Positions 1-8,611 of a DNA stretch of 20,415 bases are shown piece by piece (the stretch's first letter is position 1; each line of letters begins with the position of its first letter). The translations under genes were made by a program, and so were the position numbers. The notes under the pieces were generated by a model. It had not been told where the DNA came from and ran no database searches. It saw nothing but the letters and a program-made list of their open reading frames with translations. Source of the DNA: Deinococcus sp. (lineage in GTDB: Bacteria; Deinococcota; Deinococci; Deinococcales; Deinococcaceae); contig JANXWI010000472.1 in NCBI GenBank assembly GCA_025351205.1, forward strand, positions 1-20,415. The letters are read 5' to 3'.

Positions 1-1238
1 TGCGCCTGAAGCTGTCTGAACTGCGGGGAATGACCAAAGCGCGGACCACCGGCTTGCAGGAGGCGGGCGAAACACTCGGTGAAGAGGACTCCTACCTGGC
101 GTCCCGCGAGACCGACCTGCGCGCCGCCGAGGAAGCCCTCAGGGCCACGCTGACAGGTGACCCCGCCGACCTGTCCGCCCGCTACCTGGCTGGGCTGGCC
201 GGGCAGCTGCGGCTGGTGGGCAGAAATCCGGCGCTCGACCTGAAGAAGGTGCAGGAGCAGATGAGGGCCGTCCGGGTAGCCCACGACGAGGCCAGGGCGC
301 TGGTAGCCGGGGCCGATTCTGCGGCGGCGGCGGCAGCGGCGCAGCACCAGAGCGCCCAGGCGCAGGCGGCGGAACGGCAGGGCGAGGCGGCGCAGGCAGC
401 GGCGGCCCTCGCTTCGGCACTTTCCATCTTGAACATGGACGCCGCGCAGGCGAGTGCCGCCGCCCTGCCGGAGGCTGAGACGGCGCGGCTGGAGGCGGCG
501 GCATCGGGCCATGAGGAGCGCCGCCTGCGCCTCGTGGCCGAGCTGAGCGAACTGGAACGCAGACTGGGTGCTCAGAAGTTCGATCCGGCCCGACTGGTGG
601 CCGCCGAGCGCGATCTGGCGGGTCTGGACGCCGAACTCAGGTCGGTGCAGCAGGCGTCCGGCCAGCTGACGCAGAAACTGGTGTCGGGACGCGAGCGGCT
701 GGAGCGCAAACTCGGGCTGGAGGCTCAGGCCGCAGGCGTCGCGGCCACCCTCGACACCTGGAAGACGCTGAGCAGTTCTCTGGGCGTGTCGGCCTTCCAG
801 CAGTACCTGCTTCAGGAGGTCGAGTCGCGGCTGCTTCAGGGGGCCGGGCAGTTGCTGCTCGACATCTCCGACGGGCGCTACAGGCTGGCCCTGGAAGACG
901 GCGACTACGTGGTGCAGGACCTCTGGAACGCCGGTGAGACGCGGGCCGTCCGAACGCTGTCGGGCGGCGAGACCTTTCTGGCGAGCCTGGCCCTCGCCAT
1001 CGCGCTGTCTGACTACCTGGCGGGCAACCAGATTCTGGGGGCGCTGTTTCTCGACGAGGGCTTCGGCACGCTCGACCCGCAGGCGCTCGAAGCGGTGGCC
1101 GGGGCGCTGGAAAACCTGCGGACCGGTGGGCGTATGGTGGGCGTCATCACGCACATCGAGAGCCTGTCGGAGCGGCTGCCGCATCACCTGCTGGTGTCCA
1201 AGAGCGCGGCGGGCAGCAGCGTGCAGCGGCTGGGGTAG
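1..1238 (+). CDS. sbcC: Exonuclease subunit SbcC, C-terminal part (partial)
   Basis: The reading frame is open from the first bases, so the gene begins before the window; about 411 codons are visible. It ends with the C-terminal half of an SMC/Rad50-type ATPase. The ABC signature LSGGETF is at about 957-977 and the Walker B segment ALFLDEGFGTLD at about 1041-1076. The switch histidine ITHIE follows near 1146. Before these lies a long Ala/Glu/Arg-rich heptad stretch, as expected for one arm of the coiled coil. SbcC pairs with the nuclease SbcD to cut DNA ends and hairpins, an important repair route in Deinococcus, which lacks RecBCD. I see no CxxC zinc hook in the visible part; it would lie upstream. 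The gene ends at TAG and the next gene converges on it. Confidence 0.92.
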   Translation, partial: RLKLSELRGMTKARTTGLQEAGETLGEEDSYLASRETDLRAAEEALRATLTGDPADLSARYLAGLAGQLRLVGRNPALDLKKVQEQMRAVRVAHDEARALVAGADSAAAAAAAQHQSAQAQAAERQGEAAQAAAALASALSILNMDAAQASAAALPEAETARLEAAASGHEERRLRLVAELSELERRLGAQKFDPARLVAAERDLAGLDAELRSVQQASGQLTQKLVSGRERLERKLGLEAQAAGVAATLDTWKTLSSSLGVSAFQQYLLQEVESRLLQGAGQLLLDISDGRYRLALEDGDYVVQDLWNAGETRAVRTLSGGETFLASLALAIALSDYLAGNQILGALFLDEGFGTLDPQALEAVAGALENLRTGGRMVGVITHIESLSERLPHHLLVSKSAAGSSVQRLG

Positions 1239-1341
1239 GGCGGCGGGTAGCGCGTGGGAACGGCCAGGCGTCCGAGGTCAGCTGGCAGCATCCGGAGTGC
1301 CCGGGCCGTTCCTACAGGCCACGCGCTACACGCCACAGGCC

Positions 1342-1368
1342 AAAAAAAACCCCAGCCGAAGCCGGGGT
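1342..1368 (-). terminator. Rho-independent terminator of the exported-protein gene
   Basis: Read on the minus strand, the stem ACCCCGGC/GCTGGGGT (one mismatch, TTCG loop) is followed by eight T residues. It lies 17 bases beyond the stop codon of the minus-strand gene that ends at 1386. Confidence 0.85.
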
Positions 1369-1385
1369 CAGTTCGAGCTGGAAGC

Positions 1386-1892
<507 letters not shown>

Positions 1893-1899
1893 ATCTCGC

Positions 1900-1905
1900 A
1901 TCTTA
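1900..1905 (-). promoter_or_regulatory. -10 box TAAGAT, leaderless start
   Basis: On the minus strand TAAGAT is followed by 7 bases and then the ATG at 1892. A weak -35 match (TAGACG, 1923-1928) lies 17 bases upstream. This decides the start codon of the exported protein. Confidence 0.6.
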
Positions 1906-1932
1906 GGGCGCTACTGTACTGGCGTCTATCTT

Positions 1933-1973
1933 TTGCCCCCACTTCGCGAGTTCTATAAGAGACCGTAAAGGAG
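1933..1973 (+). promoter_or_regulatory. Possible promoter and Shine-Dalgarno of the beta-propeller gene
   Basis: TTGCCC (1933-1938) and TATAAG (1954-1959) are separated by 15 bases. They are followed by AAAGGAG (1967-1973), which lies 12 bases before the ATG at 1986, slightly far for a ribosome site. The 93-base gap to the divergent gene holds both promoters. Confidence 0.4.
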
Positions 1974-1985
1974 TATCGCAGCCTC

Positions 1986-3887
1986 ATGAGAAACACATTC
2001 TATTCTGTCCTCATTTCCGCACAGCTGCTGGGACTGCTGCCGGGCGCGTCCGGGCTGGCGGCCAGCGCCCCGCAGATCAGCTGGACCAAGGACCTGAAGG
2101 TTATCGGTTCCGTGAGTATCGCCCCAAACGGAGACCTGATCTTCATCGGCTCCGACGCCAAACTGCACCGCACCGATTCCGGCGGGGCAGAGAAATGGAA
2201 CTTCGTGCTGGGAGACATTGGCCGCGCCCAGCCGATCATCCTGCCGGGCGGCGGCGTGATCGCGGCCAGCTACGACGACACGCTGTACTCGCTGGACGCG
2301 GGCGGAAAGCTGCTCTGGAAGCTCAAGCTCGACGGTGACATCTACGCCAGCCCCTCACTGCGTCCGGACGGCAGCCTGATCGCGGCCACGGCCAACGGCA
2401 CGGTGTATGCCATAGGCGCGGCGGGCAAGACCCTCTGGACCTACAAGGCCATGTCGCCGGTGTTCAGCAGCCCGGCCAGCGACCTGGGCGGCAACGTGGT
2501 GTTCGGGTCGCAGTCGGGCCGGGTCGCGTCGCTGGCCCCGGACGGCACGCTGCGCTGGAGCTTTCAGGCCGGGTCGTCGGTGTTCAGCAGTCCGGCCCTG
2601 GACGCCGCCGGGAACGTCTATTTCGGCTCGGCAGACCGCAGGGTGTACTCGCTGGATCAGGGCGGCAAGCTGAGGTGGTCGGCGCAGACCCGGCTGTTCG
2701 TGAATGCCAGCCCGGTTGTGACCAGCAAAGGCCTGATCGTGGTGGCCAGCTACGACGGAAACCTGTATGCGTTTGGCCCGGACGGCGCGCCCGCCTGGAC
2801 CAGCAGCCTGGGTAGCCCGGCGGCGGCGGCGGCGCTGGAACTCAGCGACGGTTCGCTGATCATCGGCGACCTGGCCGGAACGCTGCACGCCATCGGGCCG
2901 GACGGCGCGGAGCTGTGGAAGATCAGCCCCAACCTCAAGATCGACACGGCGGCAGCGGCCTCGGACGCCGGAACACTGTATTTCAGCACCCAGGGCGGCA
3001 AACTGAGCGCCATCCAGGGGCAGCGCCCGCAGGCCAGCGGCCCCTGGAGCGCTTTCAGGGCCACGCCGCTGGGCTGGGGCCGCAGCCTGAGCGCGCCCGA
3101 GCAGGCCGCCAGAGTCGCCGCGACCCAGGTGGCCGCCAGCCGGGTGCTGGCCGTCAAACCGGGAACGCAGGCCAGCACACCTGCGGTCAAGCCGCCCGCC
3201 ACCAGCCCGGCTGCTACACCACCAGTCGCCACACCACCAGTCGCGCCCGCCCTGACGCCCGCTCAGCTGGCTGCCCAGGCGCTCCAAGCCGCGCAGCAGG
3301 CCGCCGTGCAGGCAGGTCAGGCCGCCCGCGTGCAGGACGGGCTGATCTACGTCCCCCTGACTGAGCTGGCCGCCGCGCTCCAGGCAAAGGTTCAGAGCCG
3401 CAGTAACCTGAGCGTCACGCTCTCGCTGCCGGGTCAGGCCGCGCAGGCACCCTCAGGCCAGCCCGCTGCGGCGAACCCGGCAACGCCGAAGGTGCAGCCC
3501 GCAGCGACGGGTCAGGCGGCACCTGTAGCACCGCCAGCACAGACGGCCCAGGCTCCAGTGACTCCAGCAACGGCGACTCCAGCGGCCCAGGCCCCGGCCA
3601 CTCAGGCCCCAGCAGCCCAGACTCCAGCCACTCAGGCCCCAGCAGCCCAACTCCCGGCCACTCTGCAAGCCCCGGTTACCCTGACCCTCAAGACCTTCGC
3701 GGGCCGGGCATACGTGCCGCTCTCGGGCCTGACGCTCTTTTCAGGCAGCAAGTCGCGGTATCTGCCTGCCACCCGCAGTTACCAGCTCTCTGCCCAGGGG
3801 CGCACCCTGCTCGACCTGCCGCTCGACCTGCCGACGCTGCTCAAGCCCAAGCCTGTGCCCGAATTTCCGGACGTGATTGCAAAGTAG
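1986..3887 (+). CDS. Secreted PQQ-type beta-propeller protein with split C-terminal stalk-like domain
   Basis: A 633-aa protein. Residues 1-26 form a signal peptide (ends GLAAS). About residues 30-350 are repeated propeller blades of the PQQ/WD-like type. Blade motifs such as VYFGSADRRVYSLD-GGKLRW and recurring FSSPA recur roughly every 40 residues. A Pro/Ala/Thr linker follows. Then a segment near residue 447 (DGLIYVPLTELAAALQAKV) and another near 575 (GRAYVPLSGLTL) resemble the two halves of the copper-amine-oxidase N-terminal-like stalk domain. A Pro/Ala/Gln-rich insert of about 85 residues with tandem repeats separates them. The propeller probably serves protein or ligand binding at the envelope. 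Residues for true quinoprotein dehydrogenase activity are not evident, so I do not call an enzyme. A strong terminator follows, so it is probably monocistronic. Confidence 0.8.
   Translation: MRNTFYSVLISAQLLGLLPGASGLAASAPQISWTKDLKVIGSVSIAPNGDLIFIGSDAKLHRTDSGGAEKWNFVLGDIGRAQPIILPGGGVIAASYDDTLYSLDAGGKLLWKLKLDGDIYASPSLRPDGSLIAATANGTVYAIGAAGKTLWTYKAMSPVFSSPASDLGGNVVFGSQSGRVASLAPDGTLRWSFQAGSSVFSSPALDAAGNVYFGSADRRVYSLDQGGKLRWSAQTRLFVNASPVVTSKGLIVVASYDGNLYAFGPDGAPAWTSSLGSPAAAAALELSDGSLIIGDLAGTLHAIGPDGAELWKISPNLKIDTAAAASDAGTLYFSTQGGKLSAIQGQRPQASGPWSAFRATPLGWGRSLSAPEQAARVAATQVAASRVLAVKPGTQASTPAVKPPATSPAATPPVATPPVAPALTPAQLAAQALQAAQQAAVQAGQAARVQDGLIYVPLTELAAALQAKVQSRSNLSVTLSLPGQAAQAPSGQPAAANPATPKVQPAATGQAAPVAPPAQTAQAPVTPATATPAAQAPATQAPAAQTPATQAPAAQLPATLQAPVTLTLKTFAGRAYVPLSGLTLFSGSKSRYLPATRSYQLSAQGRTLLDLPLDLPTLLKPKPVPEFPDVIAK
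3598..3649 (+). repeat. 30-bp tandem repeat in the Pro/Ala linker
   Basis: An identical 22-base block occurs at 3598-3619 and again at 3628-3649 (period 30, 10 codons). It encodes a repeated ATQAPAAQ unit in the low-complexity linker of the propeller protein. Confidence 0.8.
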
Positions 3888-3922
3888 GGTCGTCAGAAAT
3901 GCAGAGCTGGAGTGCGCTTTGG

Positions 3923-3962
3923 GGGCTGGAACGGGGTGTTGACGTTCTGGCCCTTGTTTTTT
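3923..3962 (+). terminator. Rho-independent terminator of the beta-propeller gene
   Basis: GGGCTGGAAC (3923-3932) pairs with GTTCTGGCCC (3944-3953) over ten base pairs including two G-U pairs, with an 11-base loop. TTGTTTTTT follows. It lies 35 bases after the stop codon. Confidence 0.85.
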
Positions 3963-4000
3963 CTGCTACAAAAAGATTAGAAAGCAGGTGCAGAAATCTC

Positions 4001-4744
4001 CTACACAGGCCGCCCAGCCATCATAAAACTGGCGGTCATGCCGCCGTCTATCGGCAGAATCACGCCGGTGATAAAACTGGCTTCCGGCGACCCCAGAAAA
4101 TAAATGGCCCGCGCCACCTCGCCCGGTTCCCCGAGGCGCCGCAGGGCGTGCAGGTCCTCGTAATCGCGCCGGGTCTGGGCCGGGTCAGCCGAGGCGTTGA
4201 TGGCCGCCAGAACGCTTTCGGTGGCAATCGCTCCGGGGGCCACCGCGTTGACCCGGACGCCGCGCACGGCCAGGTCGAGGCACATGGCGCGGGTCAGGTT
4301 GACCAGCCCGCCCTTGGAGCTGTTGTAGGCGGCGTTGCCCTGCTCGGCAAATAGCCCCTGCACGCTCGCCACGTTCACCACCGCGCCGCCCTGGGGGATC
4401 AGCAGGGTCAATTCACGCAGCAGCATCAGCGGAGCGCTCAGGTTCACGTCCAGCGCGCGCTGCCAGCCCGCCTCGCTCACCTCCAGCACGCTGCCGTGCG
4501 CCTGCTGATAGGCGGCGTTGTTGACCAGTACATCCACCCGACCCAGCTTTTCCTCTGCCGCGCGGGCGATCCGGCCCCGGCCCGCCCGGCTCGCCACGTC
4601 GGCCTTCAGGCGATGTTGCCCCTTCAGCACGGGGGGCAGCCTCAGGTCCACGCTCAGCACCCTGGCCCCGCGCTCGGCGTACAGCTCTGCGGTGGCCCGC
4701 CCGATGCCCTGGGCCGCGCCCGTCACCACAACGTTGACTGTCAT
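4001..4744 (-). CDS. SDR-family NAD-dependent oxidoreductase
   Basis: A 247-aa classical short-chain dehydrogenase/reductase, the usual length. The Rossmann motif TGAAQGIG is at residues 8-15 and Asp33 ends beta-2, suggesting NAD(H) rather than NADP(H). NNAA is at 75-78, catalytic Asn101 and Ser127 are present, and YNSSK gives Tyr140 and Lys144. The C-terminal DGGM is also typical. The frame stays open far upstream, but that part is antisense to the kinase gene. The ATG at 4744 gives the normal MTVNVVVTG start. I see neither a good Shine-Dalgarno nor a clear TANNNT box there, so the start is chosen by homology. The substrate cannot be told; the divergent sugar kinase hints at a sugar or polyol but this is weak. 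Confidence 0.88.
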   Translation of the reverse strand: MTVNVVVTGAAQGIGRATAELYAERGARVLSVDLRLPPVLKGQHRLKADVASRAGRGRIARAAEEKLGRVDVLVNNAAYQQAHGSVLEVSEAGWQRALDVNLSAPLMLLRELTLLIPQGGAVVNVASVQGLFAEQGNAAYNSSKGGLVNLTRAMCLDLAVRGVRVNAVAPGAIATESVLAAINASADPAQTRRDYEDLHALRRLGEPGEVARAIYFLGSPEASFITGVILPIDGGMTASFMMAGRPV

Positions 4745-4876
4745 GCCGCCCAGTTTTAAGGGGTCACGGCTTTGCAACCGTCGCCCACGCCACCGGATAA
4801 AGTTCAGGCCAAGACTGTCAGGAGCAGGCACTGTCCCTGTGCAGCCCTCCGATTCACGCCTGAATGCAGCGTCCAC

Positions 4877-4882
4877 TAGACT
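4877..4882 (+). promoter_or_regulatory. -10 box TAGACT, leaderless start
   Basis: TAGACT followed by 6 bases and the ATG at 4889. No convincing -35. The same TAGACT-6-ATG arrangement precedes holA on the other strand. Confidence 0.6.
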
Positions 4883-4888
4883 TTCGCC

Positions 4889-5821
4889 ATGACCCACGCC
4901 AGCCCGACCAGTCCACCTCTTCCCCTCATCGTCAGTGCCGGAGAGGCCCTGTGTGACCTCATGACCGCTGGCGGCAACCGCTGGGAGGCCCATCCGGGCG
5001 GCGCGGCCTGGAACGTGGCGCGGGCCGTGTCGGCCCTGGGAACCTCCAGCGCCTTTGCCGGGGCGGTGGGGCAGGACAACTTCGGTGACGATCTCTGGGC
5101 GGCCTCGCAGGCGGCGGGCCTGGACCCCCGTTTCATGCAGCGCGTGCCCCAGCCGACCCTGATGGCGGTGGTGTACAGCGCCGCCCCCCCGGCCTACCGC
5201 TTTCTGGGTGAGAACAGCGCCGACCTGCATTTCGACGTTTTGGCGCTGCCCCAGGGCTGGACGGCACACGCACGCTGGCTGCATCTGGGCGGCGTCAGTC
5301 TGGCGCGGCAACCGCTGGCAGATCGGCTGCTGGCCCTGATGGACACGGCCCAGGCGGCGGGCGTGAAGATCAGCTTCGATCCCAATGCCCGCATCGTCCA
5401 CCGTGACGCGGCGTACCGGCCCATCTTCGAGCGCGTGATGCGCCGCGCCGACCTGATCAAACTGTCCGACGAGGACCTGCGCTTCTTCTTTCCGGGCCAG
5501 GGTGAGGACTCGGCCATGCGGACGCTGCGCGGCCTGAACCCGCAGGCTCCCATCGTGATCACGCGCGGCGGCGACGGGGCCAGCCTGTACCACGCGGCGG
5601 GCCGGGCCGACCTACCTGCCCCGAAGGTTCAGGTGGCCGACACGGTGGGCGCGGGCGACGCGCTGTGCGCCGGTCTGCTGGTCAGCGCCACACAGGCACC
5701 GGAAGCCATCTGGCCCGCGCATCTGGCTTTCGCTCTGCGGGTGGCCTCGGCAGCCTGCTCACGGGCCGGGGCCTTCGCGCCCAGCCGCGCCGACGTGGCC
5801 GCCTTGTTTCCTGGGGAATGA
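4889..5821 (+). CDS. PfkB-family sugar kinase (fructokinase-like)
   Basis: A 310-aa cytoplasmic kinase that phosphorylates a sugar with ATP. The first PfkB signature appears as PGGAAWNVARA (Gly37, Gly38, Asn42). DPNAR near residue 165 and KLSDEDL near 191 are typical of fructokinase and related enzymes. The second signature DTVGAGDA at 251-258 carries the catalytic base Asp257. The overall pattern is closest to fructokinases or 2-keto-3-deoxygluconate kinases, but substrate cannot be assigned from sequence alone. The ATG at 4889 is fixed by the -10 box just before it. The stop codon lies in a 21-bp imperfect tandem repeat that supplies a second in-frame TGA downstream. Confidence 0.88.
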   Translation: MTHASPTSPPLPLIVSAGEALCDLMTAGGNRWEAHPGGAAWNVARAVSALGTSSAFAGAVGQDNFGDDLWAASQAAGLDPRFMQRVPQPTLMAVVYSAAPPAYRFLGENSADLHFDVLALPQGWTAHARWLHLGGVSLARQPLADRLLALMDTAQAAGVKISFDPNARIVHRDAAYRPIFERVMRRADLIKLSDEDLRFFFPGQGEDSAMRTLRGLNPQAPIVITRGGDGASLYHAAGRADLPAPKVQVADTVGAGDALCAGLLVSATQAPEAIWPAHLAFALRVASAACSRAGAFAPSRADVAALFPGE

Positions 5822-5848
5822 CCTGGGTTCCCTGCGGAATGACCTGGC
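5808..5848 (+). repeat. 21-bp imperfect tandem duplication across the kinase stop codon
   Basis: GGAATGACCTGG is found at 5815-5826 and at 5836-5847, inside two 20-21 base units. The stop TGA of the kinase is in the first copy; the second copy has a TGA in the same frame. In the rest of the gap to 6065 I see no gene or strong structure. Confidence 0.75.
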
Positions 5849-6065
5849 CTCCTGAAACTCGACCGTTCCTGAAGTCCGGGGTTGCTAACTTCTCAACAGG
5901 CACACGACCTGCATTGATCAGACGTATTGTTGGCAGGGCCACAGTTAATCCCGCCGTCTGCCTGGAACCGATGATGCAGAATGCCCCGCAAAGCCGACTC
6001 AGTGGGTGTCCAGCACGTTTTCTCGTTCATACATCAGGCTATACCTAAACCGGACCTCACGGCGC

Positions 6066-6071
6066 TACAGT
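6066..6071 (+). promoter_or_regulatory. -10 box TACAGT, leaderless start
   Basis: TACAGT followed by 5 bases and the ATG at 6077. No clear -35 hexamer at 17 bases. Confidence 0.55.
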
Positions 6072-6076
6072 GACGT

Positions 6077-6409
6077 ATGTCCCGAACCCTGGCTCTGCTG
6101 GTGCTGCTGACTGGAACCTCTCTCGCCGCCGTCAACCTGAAGGGCGGGGCAGCCACCTACACCGCCAACTGCGCCGGGTGCCACGGGGCCAAAGGGCAGG
6201 GCAACGTCGGCCCGAACCTGCACGAGGCGGCGGGCTGGAGCAGCGCCCTGTTCGCGCGGGCCATGCTCAAAGACGTGGACGACAAGGGCGTGGCCCTCAA
6301 GCCCCCGATGCCCAACTGGGGCAAGATCGGCTTCCAGGGCGACAAGGGCAAGGCACCGACCACGGCGGAGATCGCCAACCTCCAGGGGTATCTCAAGACG
6401 CTGAAATAG
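6077..6409 (+). CDS. Small periplasmic c-type cytochrome
   Basis: A 110-aa single-heme cytochrome c. Residues 1-18 are a Sec signal peptide (MSRTLALLVLLTGTSLAA). The heme site CAGCH spans residues 32-36: Cys32 and Cys35 bind the heme covalently and His36 is the first axial ligand. Met78 in PPMPNW is the likely second ligand. GxGNVGPNL after the heme site is the usual cytochrome c layout. It would carry single electrons outside the membrane; the redox partners are not encoded in this window. The gene converges on the DHH phosphoesterase with a hairpin repeat between them. Confidence 0.92.
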   Translation: MSRTLALLVLLTGTSLAAVNLKGGAATYTANCAGCHGAKGQGNVGPNLHEAAGWSSALFARAMLKDVDDKGVALKPPMPNWGKIGFQGDKGKAPTTAEIANLQGYLKTLK

Positions 6410-6432
6410 GTGCCTGGGTGGACGTGAAATCT

Positions 6433-6483
6433 CCCCTCTACCCTCGTGGGAGAGGGGCGCTGCGCAGCAGCGGGGTGAGGGGG
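6433..6483. repeat. Dispersed intergenic hairpin repeat, copy 1 with palindromic insert
   Basis: CCCCTCT-A-CCC pairs with GGGAGAGGGG around a TCGT loop (6433-6457). A second perfect hairpin follows, CGCTGC-gca-GCAGCG (6458-6472), then GGGTGAGGGGG. Apart from the 15-base inner hairpin, the element matches the reverse complement of 8612-8639. It sits between two converging genes and may also end transcription. Confidence 0.65.
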
Positions 6484-6525
6484 CGACAAAGTGGGCAACC
6501 ACTCGCGCCCCCCTTCTTTCAGGGT

Positions 6526-7581
6526 CTACCCGCCCAGCCCCACCCGCTCCAGCTCGGTCTGCGCGGCCTCCTCGAAGGCTTTGCTCACGGCTGCGTAGTC
6601 GCCCTGCACGGTGGCCCCGGCAGCCGGGAAGTGACCACCGCCGCCCAGTCCCACCGCGATGTTCTGGGCGCTGACCCGGCCCCGTGAACGCAGCGACAGC
6701 TTGACGTGGGTACCGTAGTCCTTGAACAGACAGGCCAGTTCGGTGCCGCGCGCGCTGCGGATGGTGTTGACGTAGGATTCCACGTCGTCCCACACCGCTC
6801 CGGCCCGCCCGAGCATGGCCTCGTCCACCCGGGCGGTCACGACCTTGCCGCCGTGGCTGAAGGCCATGCTCCCCAGCACCTCTCTGAGCAGCGCGAAGTA
6901 CCTGGGCGGGTTCTGCGACAGCCGGTCATTGATCCAGGCCAGCTGCGCCCCGCGCTCGACCAGACTGGCCGCCTGACGCAGCACGGCGGGGCTGGTGTTG
7001 GCAAAGCGGAACGACCCGGTGTCGGTGTTCAGGCCGGTCAGCAGCGGCGTGGCGATCTCGGGCGTCCAGTCCTTGCTCGCCGCGTCCAGCAGCAGCTGTG
7101 CGATGTCGGCCACCATGCCCGCCGTCGCCGCCTGCGTGGGATCGACCAGCCCCAGGTCGGCGCGGCGGGCGTTGGTGCCGTGGTGATCGATATTGATGAC
7201 CCGCCCGCCGAAGCTGCTCAGGTCAGCGCCCGCCACCCGCCGCACATCGTTGTTGTCAACGTCCAGCACCACCAGCAGGGCGTCTTCGGGCCAGGCCTTC
7301 AGCTCGGGCAGCACCTCGCCTTCTGCGGGCAGAAATTCCAGATACTGGGGAACGTTCATGTAGGTCTGCGCCTGCCCGCCGACCAGTTTCAGGGCGCGTT
7401 GCAGGCCCAGACAGCTGCCCAGGGCGTCGCCGTCGGGGTCCACGTGTGACAGGATCACGATTTCGCCCCTGTGGCCGCCGAGTTCCTGGGCAATCTGGGC
7501 GACCAATTCGGCGTAGCGCGGTTCTGGAGCATTTTTGGGTTCTGGAGCGTTCAGGCTGGCCGTCTGGCGGGGCGTGGTCAT
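6526..7581 (-). CDS. DHH/DHHA1 phosphoesterase (NrnA-like nanoRNase / pAp phosphatase)
   Basis: A 351-aa protein of the DHH superfamily, close to the normal length for NrnA-type enzymes. Metal-binding motifs are seen in order: SHVDPDGDALG (His46, Asp50, Asp52), VLDVDNNDVRR near 107, INIDHHGTN with the DHH triad at 132-134, and GLNTDTGSFRF near 195. The C-terminal DHHA1 substrate-binding motif is GGGGHFPAAGA. Such enzymes degrade very short RNA or DNA and convert 3'-phosphoadenosine 5'-phosphate to AMP. A longer frame upstream exists. The ATG at 7581 is preferred because it has a CATACT -10 box 7 bases before it and removes a non-homologous extension. Confidence 0.88.
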   Translation of the reverse strand: MTTPRQTASLNAPEPKNAPEPRYAELVAQIAQELGGHRGEIVILSHVDPDGDALGSCLGLQRALKLVGGQAQTYMNVPQYLEFLPAEGEVLPELKAWPEDALLVVLDVDNNDVRRVAGADLSSFGGRVINIDHHGTNARRADLGLVDPTQAATAGMVADIAQLLLDAASKDWTPEIATPLLTGLNTDTGSFRFANTSPAVLRQAASLVERGAQLAWINDRLSQNPPRYFALLREVLGSMAFSHGGKVVTARVDEAMLGRAGAVWDDVESYVNTIRSARGTELACLFKDYGTHVKLSLRSRGRVSAQNIAVGLGGGGHFPAAGATVQGDYAAVSKAFEEAAQTELERVGLGG

Positions 7582-7588
7582 GAAGTCC

Positions 7589-7594
7589 AGTATG
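7589..7594 (-). promoter_or_regulatory. -10 box CATACT, leaderless start
   Basis: On the minus strand CATACT is followed by 7 bases and the ATG at 7581. The same hexamer and spacing occur before the leader ORF at 12954. Confidence 0.55.
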
Positions 7595-7689
7595 CCTCCC
7601 GGGGTGGGCGCTCTACGCAGGTCCAGCGGCCCGTGAGTCGACCACCTGTGAGTTTTTTCATAAGATGATGGTTTGATGAATGCGCCTGA

Positions 7690-7695
7690 TAGACT
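7690..7695 (+). promoter_or_regulatory. -10 box TAGACT, leaderless GTG start
   Basis: TAGACT, then 8 bases, then an in-frame GTG at 7704. This argues against the upstream ATG at 7680, which would place the box inside the coding region. Confidence 0.5.
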
Positions 7696-7703
7696 GGGAT
7701 TCT

Positions 7704-8549
7704 GTGTCTTCACTCCCGCTCAAGTCCACCGTTCCGTCTGCCGGGCAGCCCGCACCTGGGCCGCTGCGACTCGACCTGGCCGCGTTGACCGCCGAGGAAC
7801 TGCAACACCTGCTGGGTGAGGCGGCGGCCCAGCGCATGATGCCTGAGGTCAGTCAGGCGCGGCTGGAAGGGCGGACGGTGGCGGGCGATCTGATACCGCG
7901 CGAGCAGGAATACCAACCCCAGGTCGAGCGCAGCTGGGGCAAGACCCCCGAACTGGCCCGTCAGCTGAGCGGGCTGCGCGGCGAACTGGCCCAGCTGGGC
8001 GGCACCGACCTCGGGGTGTACTACCTGCCGCTGCTGGCCGAGGTCAGGCACCTGCGGGCCTACCTGTTCGCGCCCGACACAGCGCTGGCCCTGCGCTGGA
8101 GCGACACGCCGGGAAGCGCGCGCGCGCCCGCCCCCTTTCTGCTGGCCGCCACGCTGCTCAGAGACCGGGCCAGCGGAACGGCGGCGGTCCTGAGCAGCAC
8201 CTCGGCCCTGCCTTTTGTGCCCACACAGAGCGAGGAGATCGATGCCCGGCTGTACCAGGGGGCCGCGCCCACCTCGGCTGGCTCAGGTTCAGCTGGCACG
8301 CCGCAGGGCAATCCAGCCCAGTCGTTGCCAGCTCAACCCGTGCCAGCTCAACTCATGCCAGCTCAACCTCTGGCGGCACAGGCGCTTCTGGAGGCCCACC
8401 GCCTTCAGGTCGCGCGGCATGGACGCGGGGTGCGCCTGGGACTGGTGGCAGGCAACGAATACGCCGACTGGCTCAGGGTGTTTTCCACGGTGAGGCAGGT
8501 CAATCTGGCCGCCTGGACGCGGCGCGGGCTGCTGATCGAGGAGGGTTGA
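7704..8549 (+). CDS. Conserved-looking protein of unknown function
   Basis: A 281-aa protein from the GTG at 7704 (289 aa if the ATG at 7680 is used). It has no signal peptide or membrane helix and I recognise no family. The N-terminal half is Leu/Arg/Glu-rich and helical; GVYYLPLLAEVRHLRAYLF and FLLAATLLRDRASGTAAVL look like core strands. A low-complexity Pro/Ala/Gln linker made of a 15-base tandem repeat separates it from a C-terminal 60-residue part that ends RRGLLIEEG. Codon use is like that of its neighbours. It stands alone between the divergent DHH gene and a HAD hydrolase 224 bases downstream. Confidence 0.72.
   Translation: MSSLPLKSTVPSAGQPAPGPLRLDLAALTAEELQHLLGEAAAQRMMPEVSQARLEGRTVAGDLIPREQEYQPQVERSWGKTPELARQLSGLRGELAQLGGTDLGVYYLPLLAEVRHLRAYLFAPDTALALRWSDTPGSARAPAPFLLAATLLRDRASGTAAVLSSTSALPFVPTQSEEIDARLYQGAAPTSAGSGSAGTPQGNPAQSLPAQPVPAQLMPAQPLAAQALLEAHRLQVARHGRGVRLGLVAGNEYADWLRVFSTVRQVNLAAWTRRGLLIEEG
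8327..8367 (+). repeat. 15-bp in-frame tandem repeat
   Basis: GCCAGCTCAAC occurs at 8327, 8342 and 8357, period 15 bases, encoding PAQ-type pentapeptides in the linker of the unknown protein. Confidence 0.85.
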
Positions 8550-8611
8550 GGCCAGTGCCAGACGGTCAACAGGGGATCCAAACAGATTTTCCGGGATGCC
8601 CGGCCCGCTTT

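Noticed and set aside
2355..3287. Long minus-strand frame opposite the propeller gene
   Set aside because: Arg/Gly-rich antisense frame typical of GC-rich DNA; the plus-strand protein has clear repeats and a signal peptide.
3939..3972. TTGACG as a -35 promoter element
   Set aside because: It lies in the terminator loop and arm and there is no suitable -10 or downstream plus-strand gene.
4745..5593. Long open N-terminal extension of the SDR gene
   Set aside because: It is antisense to the PfkB kinase, has no family resemblance, and the ATG at 4744 gives the normal SDR start.
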